A DNA stretch of 25,506 bases from a virus: positions 1 through 25,506 of the IMG/VR virus record IMGVR_UViG_3300036715_002701. One strand, given 5' to 3'. Position 1 is the first letter of the stretch; each line of letters begins with the position of its first letter. Both the position numbers and the translations under genes were made by a program. Shown in pieces: positions 8,312 to 15,586 of this stretch. Below the pieces are notes generated by a model that saw nothing but the letters and a program-made list of their open reading frames with translations, was not told the origin of the DNA and made no database searches.

Positions 8312-10558
8312 TTATAACCCACCGTGTCCACGAGAAGAACGGCCCATTTGAGAAGCTTTGTGCGCTGCTTCTGCTTGCTTTTTGGCCGCTGCGTCAGACT
8401 TGTGCTTAGTGGACATGTGGAAGGCGGCTAACTTACGGAAAGCGTCAGCCTTATCCTTACGTCCAGCCGCTTCGTGTTCCGCCGCTTTGGCGTTGGCGCG
8501 ATCTGCCGCTTGTTCGTGCACCGACTTCTTTGGCTCGACCGGCGCTGGCGCAGACATGCTCGAAGGCCCCTCACCACGCGTAGCCGGATCGTCTTGCATA
8601 GAACGTCCCGGGCTAGTAGACATTGCAATCGTTGGTCCGGCAGACGACCCGCCCATTTCTGAGCCCATTGCTGACCCAACCATAGACATATTGTCTAACG
8701 CCTTTTGCATGGTGCGCAAAATCGGATTGGACATGATAGCCTTAAGTTCCGGTTCCGAACGACGCAATGCGTGACCACCTGCTCCACGGGCTGCACGCCC
8801 CATCTGCCCCGGCGTGGCCGATGCTACAGCCTTGCCAACTGCCGATGGTCCCATCTTTGTTGCTGGACCACGCACTGCCGGAACCTTGGTCCCTCCCTTT
8901 TGCATAGCCGTATTAAAATGAGCATCCGTAGCCCCATGTGTTTGCGCTAGAGCTTTGTGCTGATCGGCAATCTGCGAAAACTTGTTGTACGAGTCCATGT
9001 CTCCACGGCTTCCGTGGTGGAAAGCTTGGTGCTGAGCCTTGGCGTATTGTGCTACGTGGTGAGGCATCATAATAGAGTCCAAGGCGGATTGGTCACGGGA
9101 AGGTCCAGCCGCTGCTGGACTCGGATTAGCCGCTGGATCTTGCCCGCCACCCTTTTGAACGAAATCCATGTATTTCTGGTGATTTCGTTGATCAATAGAA
9201 TGCGGCCCCTTAACTGCGGTAACGTCGTTTGGAGCTTGGGCTGGTGCCGCTTGTTGTGCAGCCTTAGCTGAAGGACGTGCAGCCCCGGTCTTTTCTTCCA
9301 AAACTGGCGCGCCAATCTGAGTACGGGCTGCCGAAGGATCTTCTTGTGGGGCAGCTTGTTGAACACCTGACGGACTAGTCATACGCCCGTAGTTTTCTTG
9401 AGGGGTTGGCTTGCGGGAAGCTGGTGCCGCCACCGTACCATCGGTCTGACCGCCCATGGCGGGCTGGGTGGCTGCCGCTTGTGGCGCTGCCGCTTGTGGC
9501 GCTGGAGCCGGTGCTACCCCGCCCGGCTGCTGTGTCGCTCCCGTTCCACGTGCTCCACCCGTTTGCATCGATCTTACGGCGTTACCTGCACCGGATTTTG
9601 CAGAACTATAAATCGACTTCAAAGAATCCAAAATCCCCTTGGATAGCGTAGCCGCTTCTGCCTTAGACATCTTTGTTTCTTTTTCTGGCGCGGACTTTTG
9701 TGGTTCTTTGTCGTCTTTTGGCTCCATCTTTTCGCCTGGAACTTTTCCCGCACGAGTCTTGGCGTGCTCTTGCTGAGCGGCATGCAAACGCTTGATATCG
9801 TGCATACCCGGAGTGGATACACCGGTACCAGCACGCTCATTCATAAAAGCTTGACGAACTCCCGAAGCATCTTGCTTAGGAGCTTGGTCGACAGAGTGAT
9901 CAGCGTCCACGGGCTTTTCCTTGGATGGCTTGTCGATCTTGTTGCCCAAGTTATCATCTCCCTTAGCAAAGCCAGCCATAGACATCTTGGGCGCTGTCGG
10001 GGCTTTGGGTGCGATTGGTGCCGCTGCCGCTTTTGGTGCTGCCGGTGGAGTCATGCCCGGAGCTTTGGGCGCTTGTGGCGCAGGTGCGCCAGCTTTGCCC
10101 AGTTCACGACCCATAGAACGGCCCGTGTACCCGGCACGTTTTGCACCCAACGGATTCTTATTGCCGTTCATGGCACCCATAGCGCCCATGCCCGCTTTTT
10201 CTAGATCCCCATCGCCCTTAGCTACCGGGACAACTCCACGCACGATCTTTTCTGCTTCGGCATCGTGCACGATTTTACGGGATTCTGCAACGTCCGCTGG
10301 CGTAGTGCCGTGGCGTTCCGACGCGTCGTTGGCTTTGTCGGACTCTTCCGAATGCTTTTCGCCAGTCGACACTTTGTCGGCTACCGTCTTCTTCTTTTTA
10401 CGCAAGTCGTTCTTCGACCCGACCGGCGTTGCCGCAGGATCTAAGCTCTTGGCTAACGTCTGCGCACCGGTTGGATCTTGGTCGGCAGCTTTTTGCAAGC
10501 GTTCAGTGGCTTCTAACAAAAACTGCGCGGTTTCTTGTGCGGTGTAAGTACGTGACAT
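8312..10558 (-). CDS. Low-complexity Ala/Pro/Lys/Gln-rich protein, probable internal virion protein
   Basis: A 748-residue protein, largely of low complexity: Ala/Pro/Lys stretches around 155-195, Ala/Pro/Gln stretches around 345-370 and 400-445. Ordered-looking parts are two His/Ala-rich helical hairpins, about 497-540 (HHVAQYAKAQHQAFHHG...) and 681-727 (HEQAADRANAKAAEHEAAG...), both of the TPR-like form A-x3-A-x2-H-x-A-x3-G-x2-D. Motifs of the form hydrophobic-x-K-[S/A/G]-[E/D] occur at 112-116, 197-201 and 297-301, and LAKSLD at 36-41. No enzyme motif is seen. Such composition fits scaffold-like, internal or DNA-ejected virion proteins. It ends 18 bases before the CAHC-module gene and is probably co-transcribed with it. 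RBS AAGGA is about 6 bases upstream of ATG. Confidence 0.5.
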   Translation of the reverse strand: MSRTYTAQETAQFLLEATERLQKAADQDPTGAQTLAKSLDPAATPVGSKNDLRKKKKTVADKVSTGEKHSEESDKANDASERHGTTPADVAESRKIVHDAEAEKIVRGVVPVAKGDGDLEKAGMGAMGAMNGNKNPLGAKRAGYTGRSMGRELGKAGAPAPQAPKAPGMTPPAAPKAAAAPIAPKAPTAPKMSMAGFAKGDDNLGNKIDKPSKEKPVDADHSVDQAPKQDASGVRQAFMNERAGTGVSTPGMHDIKRLHAAQQEHAKTRAGKVPGEKMEPKDDKEPQKSAPEKETKMSKAEAATLSKGILDSLKSIYSSAKSGAGNAVRSMQTGGARGTGATQQPGGVAPAPAPQAAAPQAAATQPAMGGQTDGTVAAPASRKPTPQENYGRMTSPSGVQQAAPQEDPSAARTQIGAPVLEEKTGAARPSAKAAQQAAPAQAPNDVTAVKGPHSIDQRNHQKYMDFVQKGGGQDPAANPSPAAAGPSRDQSALDSIMMPHHVAQYAKAQHQAFHHGSRGDMDSYNKFSQIADQHKALAQTHGATDAHFNTAMQKGGTKVPAVRGPATKMGPSAVGKAVASATPGQMGRAARGAGGHALRRSEPELKAIMSNPILRTMQKALDNMSMVGSAMGSEMGGSSAGPTIAMSTSPGRSMQDDPATRGEGPSSMSAPAPVEPKKSVHEQAADRANAKAAEHEAAGRKDKADAFRKLAAFHMSTKHKSDAAAKKQAEAAHKASQMGRSSRGHGGL

Positions 10559-10620
10559 GGTTATCCTTTGTGTTGTGTACTACTGTTGTAACAAATGGCT
10601 TAAAGATTATGGTGTGTCGC

Positions 10621-11688
10621 TTAAAAGGGTTCGTCCTCTAAGACAAATGGCGTAGGGATGGTGCTATCTTTACGCAACGGATTATTCACCGTAGTCCACG
10701 GATCGATTCCCGGTTGTAACGGCACCGGTCCGTCTTTGTTAGAAGCGATTTGCATACATACTGTCAACCCTTGGATTTTAGGCGTGATCGTCTTTGGCCA
10801 GAACTCTTGGATCATCCCGGAAATTTGCAACGATCTATTAAATACCTTTTCTGTACCAAAAACCGGATCTTGAGACATTCTACCAGATGAAATACGGGTC
10901 TGTTCGAAGCCACGGTTTTCGATGTACGCTTCACGATAGCGCAACAAGCAAAACTTGGTCACGGAATATAAGTACATCAAGTTTTGGGCTTTAGTATTGT
11001 CACAGCACAAAACCGAATAGGACTCGCGGAAGCGTGAGCTTTCCAAAGACACCGATAAGTAGTTGTTGGCCGGTACTACCGCCACGAACTTAAACGGACT
11101 TGATAAACCTGTCGTAATGCTAAAAGAAGAATTAGTTTCGATATCAATGATGGGGTAGGACAGCTTTGTTTCCAAGTCGACAACCAACATAAAAGTCGTT
11201 ACCGGAATATCGTTGGGGTTAGTGATGGTCATCTTCCCGGTCGTGGCGTTATAAGAGTTACGATTGGAGTCCACAATAGACAAAACCGTGGCGGCAGGTG
11301 CGTCTTCGTACGGGAAATAGTTCACATCCCCTAACGTAGACTGTTCTTCTGCAGAATCGTTCAAACCGATTACTACGCACGGAAATTTAGGAGAGTCACG
11401 AACGGTGTAGTCCATTAACACGTGGATCTTGGTGTTCAAGAACCAAGTTTTGGCATCTTGCAGGGCTTGGGGACCATATCGGCGTGCCGTCAAGGTGTCT
11501 TGAGACAGCCAAGCAAAGCAATAGTCCATTAATACCGGATACTTTAATAGATCGTCAAATCCGCACTCCAAAGCAGTCTGCAATAGGATGTCTGATTGAG
11601 ACATACCAAACGCAGTCGTAGACCCATAGGCGGGCTCTTTGTAAGTGATTGGGTAGTCTACTAGTGAAGCTTGAATGATCTGGTCCAT
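10621..11688 (-). CDS. Probable neck or tail-terminator type virion protein
   Basis: A 355-residue protein. Residues about 30-90 are helical (SDILLQTALECGFDDLLKY, then a YGPQALQDAKTWF segment), followed by a strand pattern KFPCVVIGLNDSAEEQ (101-116). The last resembles the P-x-[I/V]-x-[I/V]-x-L-x3-E element I associate with tail-terminator and neck proteins of large myoviruses, but this is a weak match. Position between an HK97-gp10-like gene and the tail genes is where terminator or completion proteins are usually encoded. It begins 10 bases after the stop of the gp10-like gene, with RBS AAGGGG. The rest is beta-rich with no metal or catalytic motif. Alternative: another structural protein of the connector or baseplate. 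Confidence 0.5.
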   Translation of the reverse strand: MDQIIQASLVDYPITYKEPAYGSTTAFGMSQSDILLQTALECGFDDLLKYPVLMDYCFAWLSQDTLTARRYGPQALQDAKTWFLNTKIHVLMDYTVRDSPKFPCVVIGLNDSAEEQSTLGDVNYFPYEDAPAATVLSIVDSNRNSYNATTGKMTITNPNDIPVTTFMLVVDLETKLSYPIIDIETNSSFSITTGLSSPFKFVAVVPANNYLSVSLESSRFRESYSVLCCDNTKAQNLMYLYSVTKFCLLRYREAYIENRGFEQTRISSGRMSQDPVFGTEKVFNRSLQISGMIQEFWPKTITPKIQGLTVCMQIASNKDGPVPLQPGIDPWTTVNNPLRKDSTIPTPFVLEDEPF

Positions 11689-11698
11689 GCGCTACCCC

Positions 11699-12445
11699 TT
11701 ACAACTCTTCCAGCTTTGTTTTAATGTTTTTGTCCAAGTTATCTTGCACCCACTGATAAACCACGTCCATCAAAAACTTGCCTTGTAGACCGGGGTGCTG
11801 CCACTTGACGCCCCGGTCTTTTTCTGTTACAACACGGAAAGTAGTGGCGGTTGCTTTGGACTTGGTGGAGTTGCCGGTTTCTTTGTACTTCGTGTCTTGC
11901 AATAGCGGGACTGAATCCGTCGCCTTACCCAACCCGGGCGGAGTCGCAGGTTGCAAGGTCTTCTTGAAGGACGTTCCTTGAGTAATATTAGAAGCCTTCA
12001 AGTCCAACCCCTCTTTGCGGATAGCTTGGTTGACTGCACCCGACAAAGCTTTTTCTTTGGAGGTTTGACCTCCGCCAGCAATCTTGTGCTCAAATGGCAC
12101 TACCATGTACTTGCCGTTCTTGCCTTGCTTTGCTTTAGGTGAAGCTAACATGCCCGGTACCATGTCGTACGGCTTCATACCGGATTCAACGCCTTGAGCT
12201 AGCTTGTCGCCCGGCGAATCTCCCTCGCCTACAGATAACTTGTACCCGTTCTTTTCGGCAGTTAGGCGTATGGCTTGTTGGTAAGCCGCCCGAGAAGAGT
12301 TCAATCTAGACCCGGCTAAGTCGAATAGCTTTTGGTGCGCTTCTTGGGCAGTTTGTGCCACACCTTCATTGATCAAAGCGATGCTACGCGGTGTCAATTC
12401 CTCGACAAAGCGTAGCATGTCTTTCATGTCAATCTTGATGTCCAT
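11699..12445 (-). CDS. HK97 gp10-like tail-completion or neck protein
   Basis: A 248-residue protein that begins MDIKIDMKDMLRFVEELTP with a long N-terminal helical region (about 8-70), a basic Gly/Lys loop region (100-130, VVPFEHKIAGGG) and a C-terminal WQHPGLQGKFLMDVV segment (about 215-229) followed by a helix. This order (N-terminal helices, basic loop, HPG or HPF motif, C-terminal helix) is that of HK97-gp10-type neck proteins, which join head and tail. It lies between the 332-residue protein and the terminator-like gene, in the expected place. Its RBS GAAGGAG is inside the end of the upstream gene, implying translational coupling. The family call is from pattern only. Confidence 0.6.
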   Translation of the reverse strand: MDIKIDMKDMLRFVEELTPRSIALINEGVAQTAQEAHQKLFDLAGSRLNSSRAAYQQAIRLTAEKNGYKLSVGEGDSPGDKLAQGVESGMKPYDMVPGMLASPKAKQGKNGKYMVVPFEHKIAGGGQTSKEKALSGAVNQAIRKEGLDLKASNITQGTSFKKTLQPATPPGLGKATDSVPLLQDTKYKETGNSTKSKATATTFRVVTEKDRGVKWQHPGLQGKFLMDVVYQWVQDNLDKNIKTKLEEL

Positions 12446-12451
12446 GCTAGC

Positions 12452-13450
12452 TTATGCTCCTTCTCCCCCGTCATCACCGCCACCGCCATCGGTGCCGAAG
12501 TAATCCTTGGTAGCTGCTCCAGATACGCCACCAGCTACTTGACCGGACTTAGCCGATACCCAAGTGGTCCCGCCTTCTGGCAAGCGGACTTTTACACGCC
12601 CTTTATGCACCGTCCCCACCGGGATCCCACCATGCCCTTCGTCTTCAGACTTTCCTTCACCTAACTTAGCCCCTTCACCGTCACCTTGTAGCTCTGGCGG
12701 CGTTAACGCCTTGACAGCAGCACTGATACCACGCAAGATATCCACGTGGAGTTCATAAAAGTCTGGATCGGTTTGCTTGAAGGACTCGATCTTCGACGCT
12801 TGCTTTTTGATTTCGTCGGTCACTTCTCCTAGCAGCCCCAACGGATCAATAGCATTCGGATCTTCTGCACCCGGTTGCTGTTCTTCTTGCTTTGCTGGTG
12901 GCGGTCCCATCGCATCCATCTCTTGGTCACTCTTGGGCGTGTCGTCTTCCGCCTTCGACAAAGACTTGTTCAATAGCTTCGGCTGATCGAAGATTTCTTG
13001 TTCTTCACCCAGCATAGGCTCGTGCGACCCCACCAACGCATTCAAGTCTAGCTCCGGGTCTTGCGGCGATAAATCTTGCGCCATTTGTGGATCGTAATAT
13101 TTGGGCTCTACTGTAACCGTGTGTACGCACCAGTCCACAGCCGTTTGACTTTGCTTCAAGTCAAACCCAATCCCTACGTGCACGATCATGCCCGACACAG
13201 CTTGCATGCGCTGCACCAGCCCGTGAATATCTTGGTCAATCTTATCGGCGGGCGCCATCACTACACCACTGCATAATTCCGTGTAGACCACTGACCCGCC
13301 ATTGTTCAACGCCCAGTCAGCCAACATGCGCACCGTAGAATAGCCCCGTGCGTACATTTGGCGAAATCGTTCTGGCGTAATATCGGTTGCTACCGCGTCA
13401 TTCATAGCATCGGCCATGGCTGGGCAGTCGTACGCAATCATCATGTCCAT
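12452..13450 (-). CDS. Unknown two-part protein with possible degenerate palm-like N-terminus
   Basis: A 332-residue protein. Residues 1-120 look like a compact alpha/beta domain: strand MMIAYD (3-8), two helices, strand-turn-strand SVVYTELCSGVVMAP (53-67), helix, strand IVHVGIGFD (89-97). The order and the G-I-G strand resemble palm domains of GGDEF cyclases and CRISPR-type polymerases, with D8 and E58 where metal ligands would lie, but the GGDE/GGDD turn is absent. Residues 130-270 are acidic and disordered, with NKSLSKAED at 161-169. Residues 274-305 (IPVGTVHKGRVKV, TWVSAKSGQV) resemble a short beta module found near C-termini of other phage structural proteins. The tail is Gly/Asp-rich. 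The palm idea is an inference from strand order and could be wrong. Confidence 0.4.
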   Translation of the reverse strand: MDMMIAYDCPAMADAMNDAVATDITPERFRQMYARGYSTVRMLADWALNNGGSVVYTELCSGVVMAPADKIDQDIHGLVQRMQAVSGMIVHVGIGFDLKQSQTAVDWCVHTVTVEPKYYDPQMAQDLSPQDPELDLNALVGSHEPMLGEEQEIFDQPKLLNKSLSKAEDDTPKSDQEMDAMGPPPAKQEEQQPGAEDPNAIDPLGLLGEVTDEIKKQASKIESFKQTDPDFYELHVDILRGISAAVKALTPPELQGDGEGAKLGEGKSEDEGHGGIPVGTVHKGRVKVRLPEGGTTWVSAKSGQVAGGVSGAATKDYFGTDGGGGDDGGEGA

Positions 13451-13468
13451 TGCTGTTCCTTTGCTCTC

Positions 13469-13660
13469 TTAAAACCACGGAGCGGGCGGCGTATATTCAC
13501 GAACAATTAATTCAATCTGTTTTTGCACCAAAGACGCTGCTACAAAGTATTGATTAGCCTTGTTGACGTTACCTTCCGCTTCCGCAGCCTCTCCTTGACG
13601 CACAAAGTCCTCGCGCCACTGGGTTAAGGTTTGAAAAGACACTACGACTTTTTGTCCCAT
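13469..13660 (-). CDS. Small helical-hairpin protein
   Basis: A 63-residue protein, MGQKVVVSFQTLTQWREDF..., with RBS AAAGGAGCC correctly spaced before the ATG and 13 bases after the stop of the zinc-ribbon gene. Residues about 14-53 form two predicted helices around the turn AEAEGNVNKANQYF, the same A-x-G-x3-K-A pattern as TPR-like hairpins and similar to the hairpins in the 748-residue protein. The function is unknown; a small virion or chaperone-like protein is plausible. RBS and tight packing support it as a real gene. Confidence 0.6.
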   Translation of the reverse strand: MGQKVVVSFQTLTQWREDFVRQGEAAEAEGNVNKANQYFVAASLVQKQIELIVREYTPPAPWF

Positions 13661-13673
13661 ATGGCTCCTTTGC

Positions 13674-14324
13674 TTACTTGCGCAACTTATTAATCAAAGC
13701 GTCTATTACATCTGGTGTCCATCCTTTACCGAACTCCACGACCGTGTATGCTTCATACGGTGTAACCGTTGTTACTAAAGAAGATTGGGGTACGTTTTTG
13801 TTGAGTGACCCACATGCACAACCTGTATAAGACGTGGGGCTACCACGGAACCAAGACTGATGACACGTTCCGCAAGACTTGCGTAGTTGGTGATTGAAAA
13901 ACTTTACCTTGCGGTTGGTGCATACGGCGGTGTTATGCAACAAGAATAACCCATCGATGGACTTGGACAGCTTTTGTTTGATATGGGTGTTGGCGTTCAA
14001 CTTGTAATCGGTTACGCCCAGTGCCAATGAAATAGCCGCGATTACTTGGGCTTCGCCAGCTTCCTTGAACAAAAAATTGAATGGGGTGGCTTCACGGTCG
14101 TTCTTAACCAAGCCGTCATAACGCCCATTGGTTTTTACATAAGAAACAGCGATGGGGGTGCCCGGTAGCAGACCCGTGTAAGAAGAATTGTACTTCAGCC
14201 AGCACTTGACGGTCTGCGGGATGATTACGCCCGAAATCTGCGGCAAAATCGAAGCGCTGTTGGATAAGGCTTCGGCGTTGCTGTCCCCCAACACTCCTAC
14301 TAAAAAAGATTGGGCGTAATCCAT
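13674..14324 (-). CDS. Virion-module protein with a zinc-ribbon-like motif
   Basis: A 216-residue protein. The C-terminal part has CGTCHQSWF (151-159) and CACG (169-172), giving C-x2-C-x14-C-x-C, a plausible four-cysteine metal site; H155 follows the first pair. The N-terminal 100 residues are hydrophobic with VIAAISLALGV around 94-104. I do not recognise the family. CxxCH can bind haem in exported cytochromes, but there is no signal peptide, so zinc is far more likely. It lies 3 bases downstream of the stop of the 289-residue gene, within the neck cluster, and is probably structural or an assembly factor. Confidence 0.5.
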   Translation of the reverse strand: MDYAQSFLVGVLGDSNAEALSNSASILPQISGVIIPQTVKCWLKYNSSYTGLLPGTPIAVSYVKTNGRYDGLVKNDREATPFNFLFKEAGEAQVIAAISLALGVTDYKLNANTHIKQKLSKSIDGLFLLHNTAVCTNRKVKFFNHQLRKSCGTCHQSWFRGSPTSYTGCACGSLNKNVPQSSLVTTVTPYEAYTVVEFGKGWTPDVIDALINKLRK

Positions 14325-14327
14325 GGC

Positions 14328-15197
14328 TTATTGACCTTGAATCGGACCAGAGCCATTCAAGGCGCTTGTTCCATAAGAGCCGCTGTTGGGAGACTCTTGG
14401 GTTTGTGCAGAAGCCGTAGAAGTTGGACCATTGTTCTGTTCGTTAAAGAACCCGTACTCTCTTTGGGCGATGATATACATTTGCATTTTTTGTAAGTAAC
14501 GCCCGGGTTGGGATGGGTCCAAGTCACCATCGCCCGGCTCTTGTTGAGCAACGCGAATGTCCTTGGTCAAAGATTTAGCTAACCAAAAAGGGCGGTAGGT
14601 GTAGCGTACGGAATAGCACAAGCCGTTGCCGATATCGTTGACACCCGGACGATTGCCGATCCACTTGATGCGACCAGCGTCAATCACGAAATCGGTCCCG
14701 CAAAAATAAAAGACGCCGTTAGCGTCGACTAAGTGCAAAACATCGACGATAGGGAAGCGGGCACGGTCGATGCCGCTGCGGTGCGCTTGGATGATTTCGT
14801 CTTCCACCACGTCCGGTGGCGTATCCAAGTATTCGAACTTGTCGTACATACCGATATGGATAATTTCACCGGCACTCTTGCAAGAGATTTGGTCATAGAC
14901 GATTGGAAATGTCATGTAAGCAACAGACGAATCGATTTCGCCCAACGCTTGCTGTTGACGATTGGCCGAGTTATTGGAGAAAGCGACCTTCATATCCCCA
15001 GCCACAATAAAGATCATGCCGTTTTGGCAATTGTCGTGTGGCGCATGCGTGGAACGTGCGTCATACTTATCTTGGATCCCAATTGGGCAAATCAAAGAGT
15101 GATAGTGACGCATAAAAACCCCTTGCGAATTGACAAAGTCTTCAAACGCTTCGGGTTGCATCTCTAACTTGCCAAATGGCATGATCGGCGTGGACAT
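14328..15197 (-). CDS. Probable neck or virion structural protein
   Basis: A 289-residue protein. Residues 30-60 (HYHSLICPIG, DKYDARSTHAPHDNCQNG) hold C37, H51, H54 and C57, a possible metal site. A second region, roughly 165-215, reads as strands with FYFCGTDFVIDAGRIKWIG followed by YSVRYTYRPFW; such a D-x-x-I-x-W then Y-x-V-x-Y-x2-x-P pattern recurs in structural proteins of large phages. The last 50 residues are Ser/Thr/Gln/Gly-rich and disordered. The RBS AAGGAGCCGCC is strong. Its place between the 102-residue and zinc-ribbon genes suggests a neck-cluster role. I cannot name the family. Confidence 0.45.
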   Translation of the reverse strand: MSTPIMPFGKLEMQPEAFEDFVNSQGVFMRHYHSLICPIGIQDKYDARSTHAPHDNCQNGMIFIVAGDMKVAFSNNSANRQQQALGEIDSSVAYMTFPIVYDQISCKSAGEIIHIGMYDKFEYLDTPPDVVEDEIIQAHRSGIDRARFPIVDVLHLVDANGVFYFCGTDFVIDAGRIKWIGNRPGVNDIGNGLCYSVRYTYRPFWLAKSLTKDIRVAQQEPGDGDLDPSQPGRYLQKMQMYIIAQREYGFFNEQNNGPTSTASAQTQESPNSGSYGTSALNGSGPIQGQ

Positions 15198-15219
15198 GGC
15201 GGCTCCTTGCGGTTACAAC

Positions 15220-15528
15220 TTACTTGCCACGGACCTTGGCGTCCACTTGTTCAGTTACTTTGACCCAAACAGCCGAATCCTGTTCCAAGCACCAAGCCGG
15301 ATACGGATCGGACTTGTGCAATTGAGTAAACACTACCGTAGGGTGCTTCTTTTGGACAATGTACTTGGCAATGCCGATGTGCGGCGCTACAGCCAAGGTT
15401 TCTACTTCGGTCCCATTCTTCTTGATCAACACTTCTAATCCACCCATCGTGCGGATGTGGATGACCGATTGCCCCTTGATCTCTCCAATAACTTCTTTAC
15501 GCGTGATGTGTTCTGGCTTGATATCCAT
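15220..15528 (-). CDS. Small protein of unknown function
   Basis: A 102-residue protein, MDIKPEHITRKEVIGEIKG..., mixed strands and helices (VIHIRTMGGLEVLIKKNGTEVETLAVAPHIG...), no cysteine pairs or catalytic motif, one cysteine. The RBS is GGGGA, about 6 bases before ATG. The 58-bp gap before it includes TATAAT with an upstream TG, but the spacing would put the start of transcription after the RBS (see rejected items). The gene precedes the 289-residue gene by 22 bases. No family recognised. Confidence 0.5.
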   Translation of the reverse strand: MDIKPEHITRKEVIGEIKGQSVIHIRTMGGLEVLIKKNGTEVETLAVAPHIGIAKYIVQKKHPTVVFTQLHKSDPYPAWCLEQDSAVWVKVTEQVDAKVRGK

Positions 15529-15586
15529 TTTGTTCCCCTATTATAACATGGCGTTACGTTAACTACTTGGTACAGCTTAGTGCGAC

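Noticed and set aside
9921-10547. A 208-codon open frame on the plus strand.
   Set aside because: It is antisense to the Ala/Pro-rich 748-residue gene and its Ala/Gly/Pro composition mirrors that gene; no RBS or other support.
13860-13874. CxxCH in the 216-residue protein as a haem-binding site.
   Set aside because: There is no export signal, and a further C-x-C 15 residues later points to a zinc site.
15540-15548. A perfect TATAAT with upstream TG, as an extended -10 promoter for the 102-residue gene.
   Set aside because: Transcription would start near 15533, after the GGGGA RBS and 5 bases before the ATG; there is also no convincing -35 box. It might matter only if the message were leaderless.
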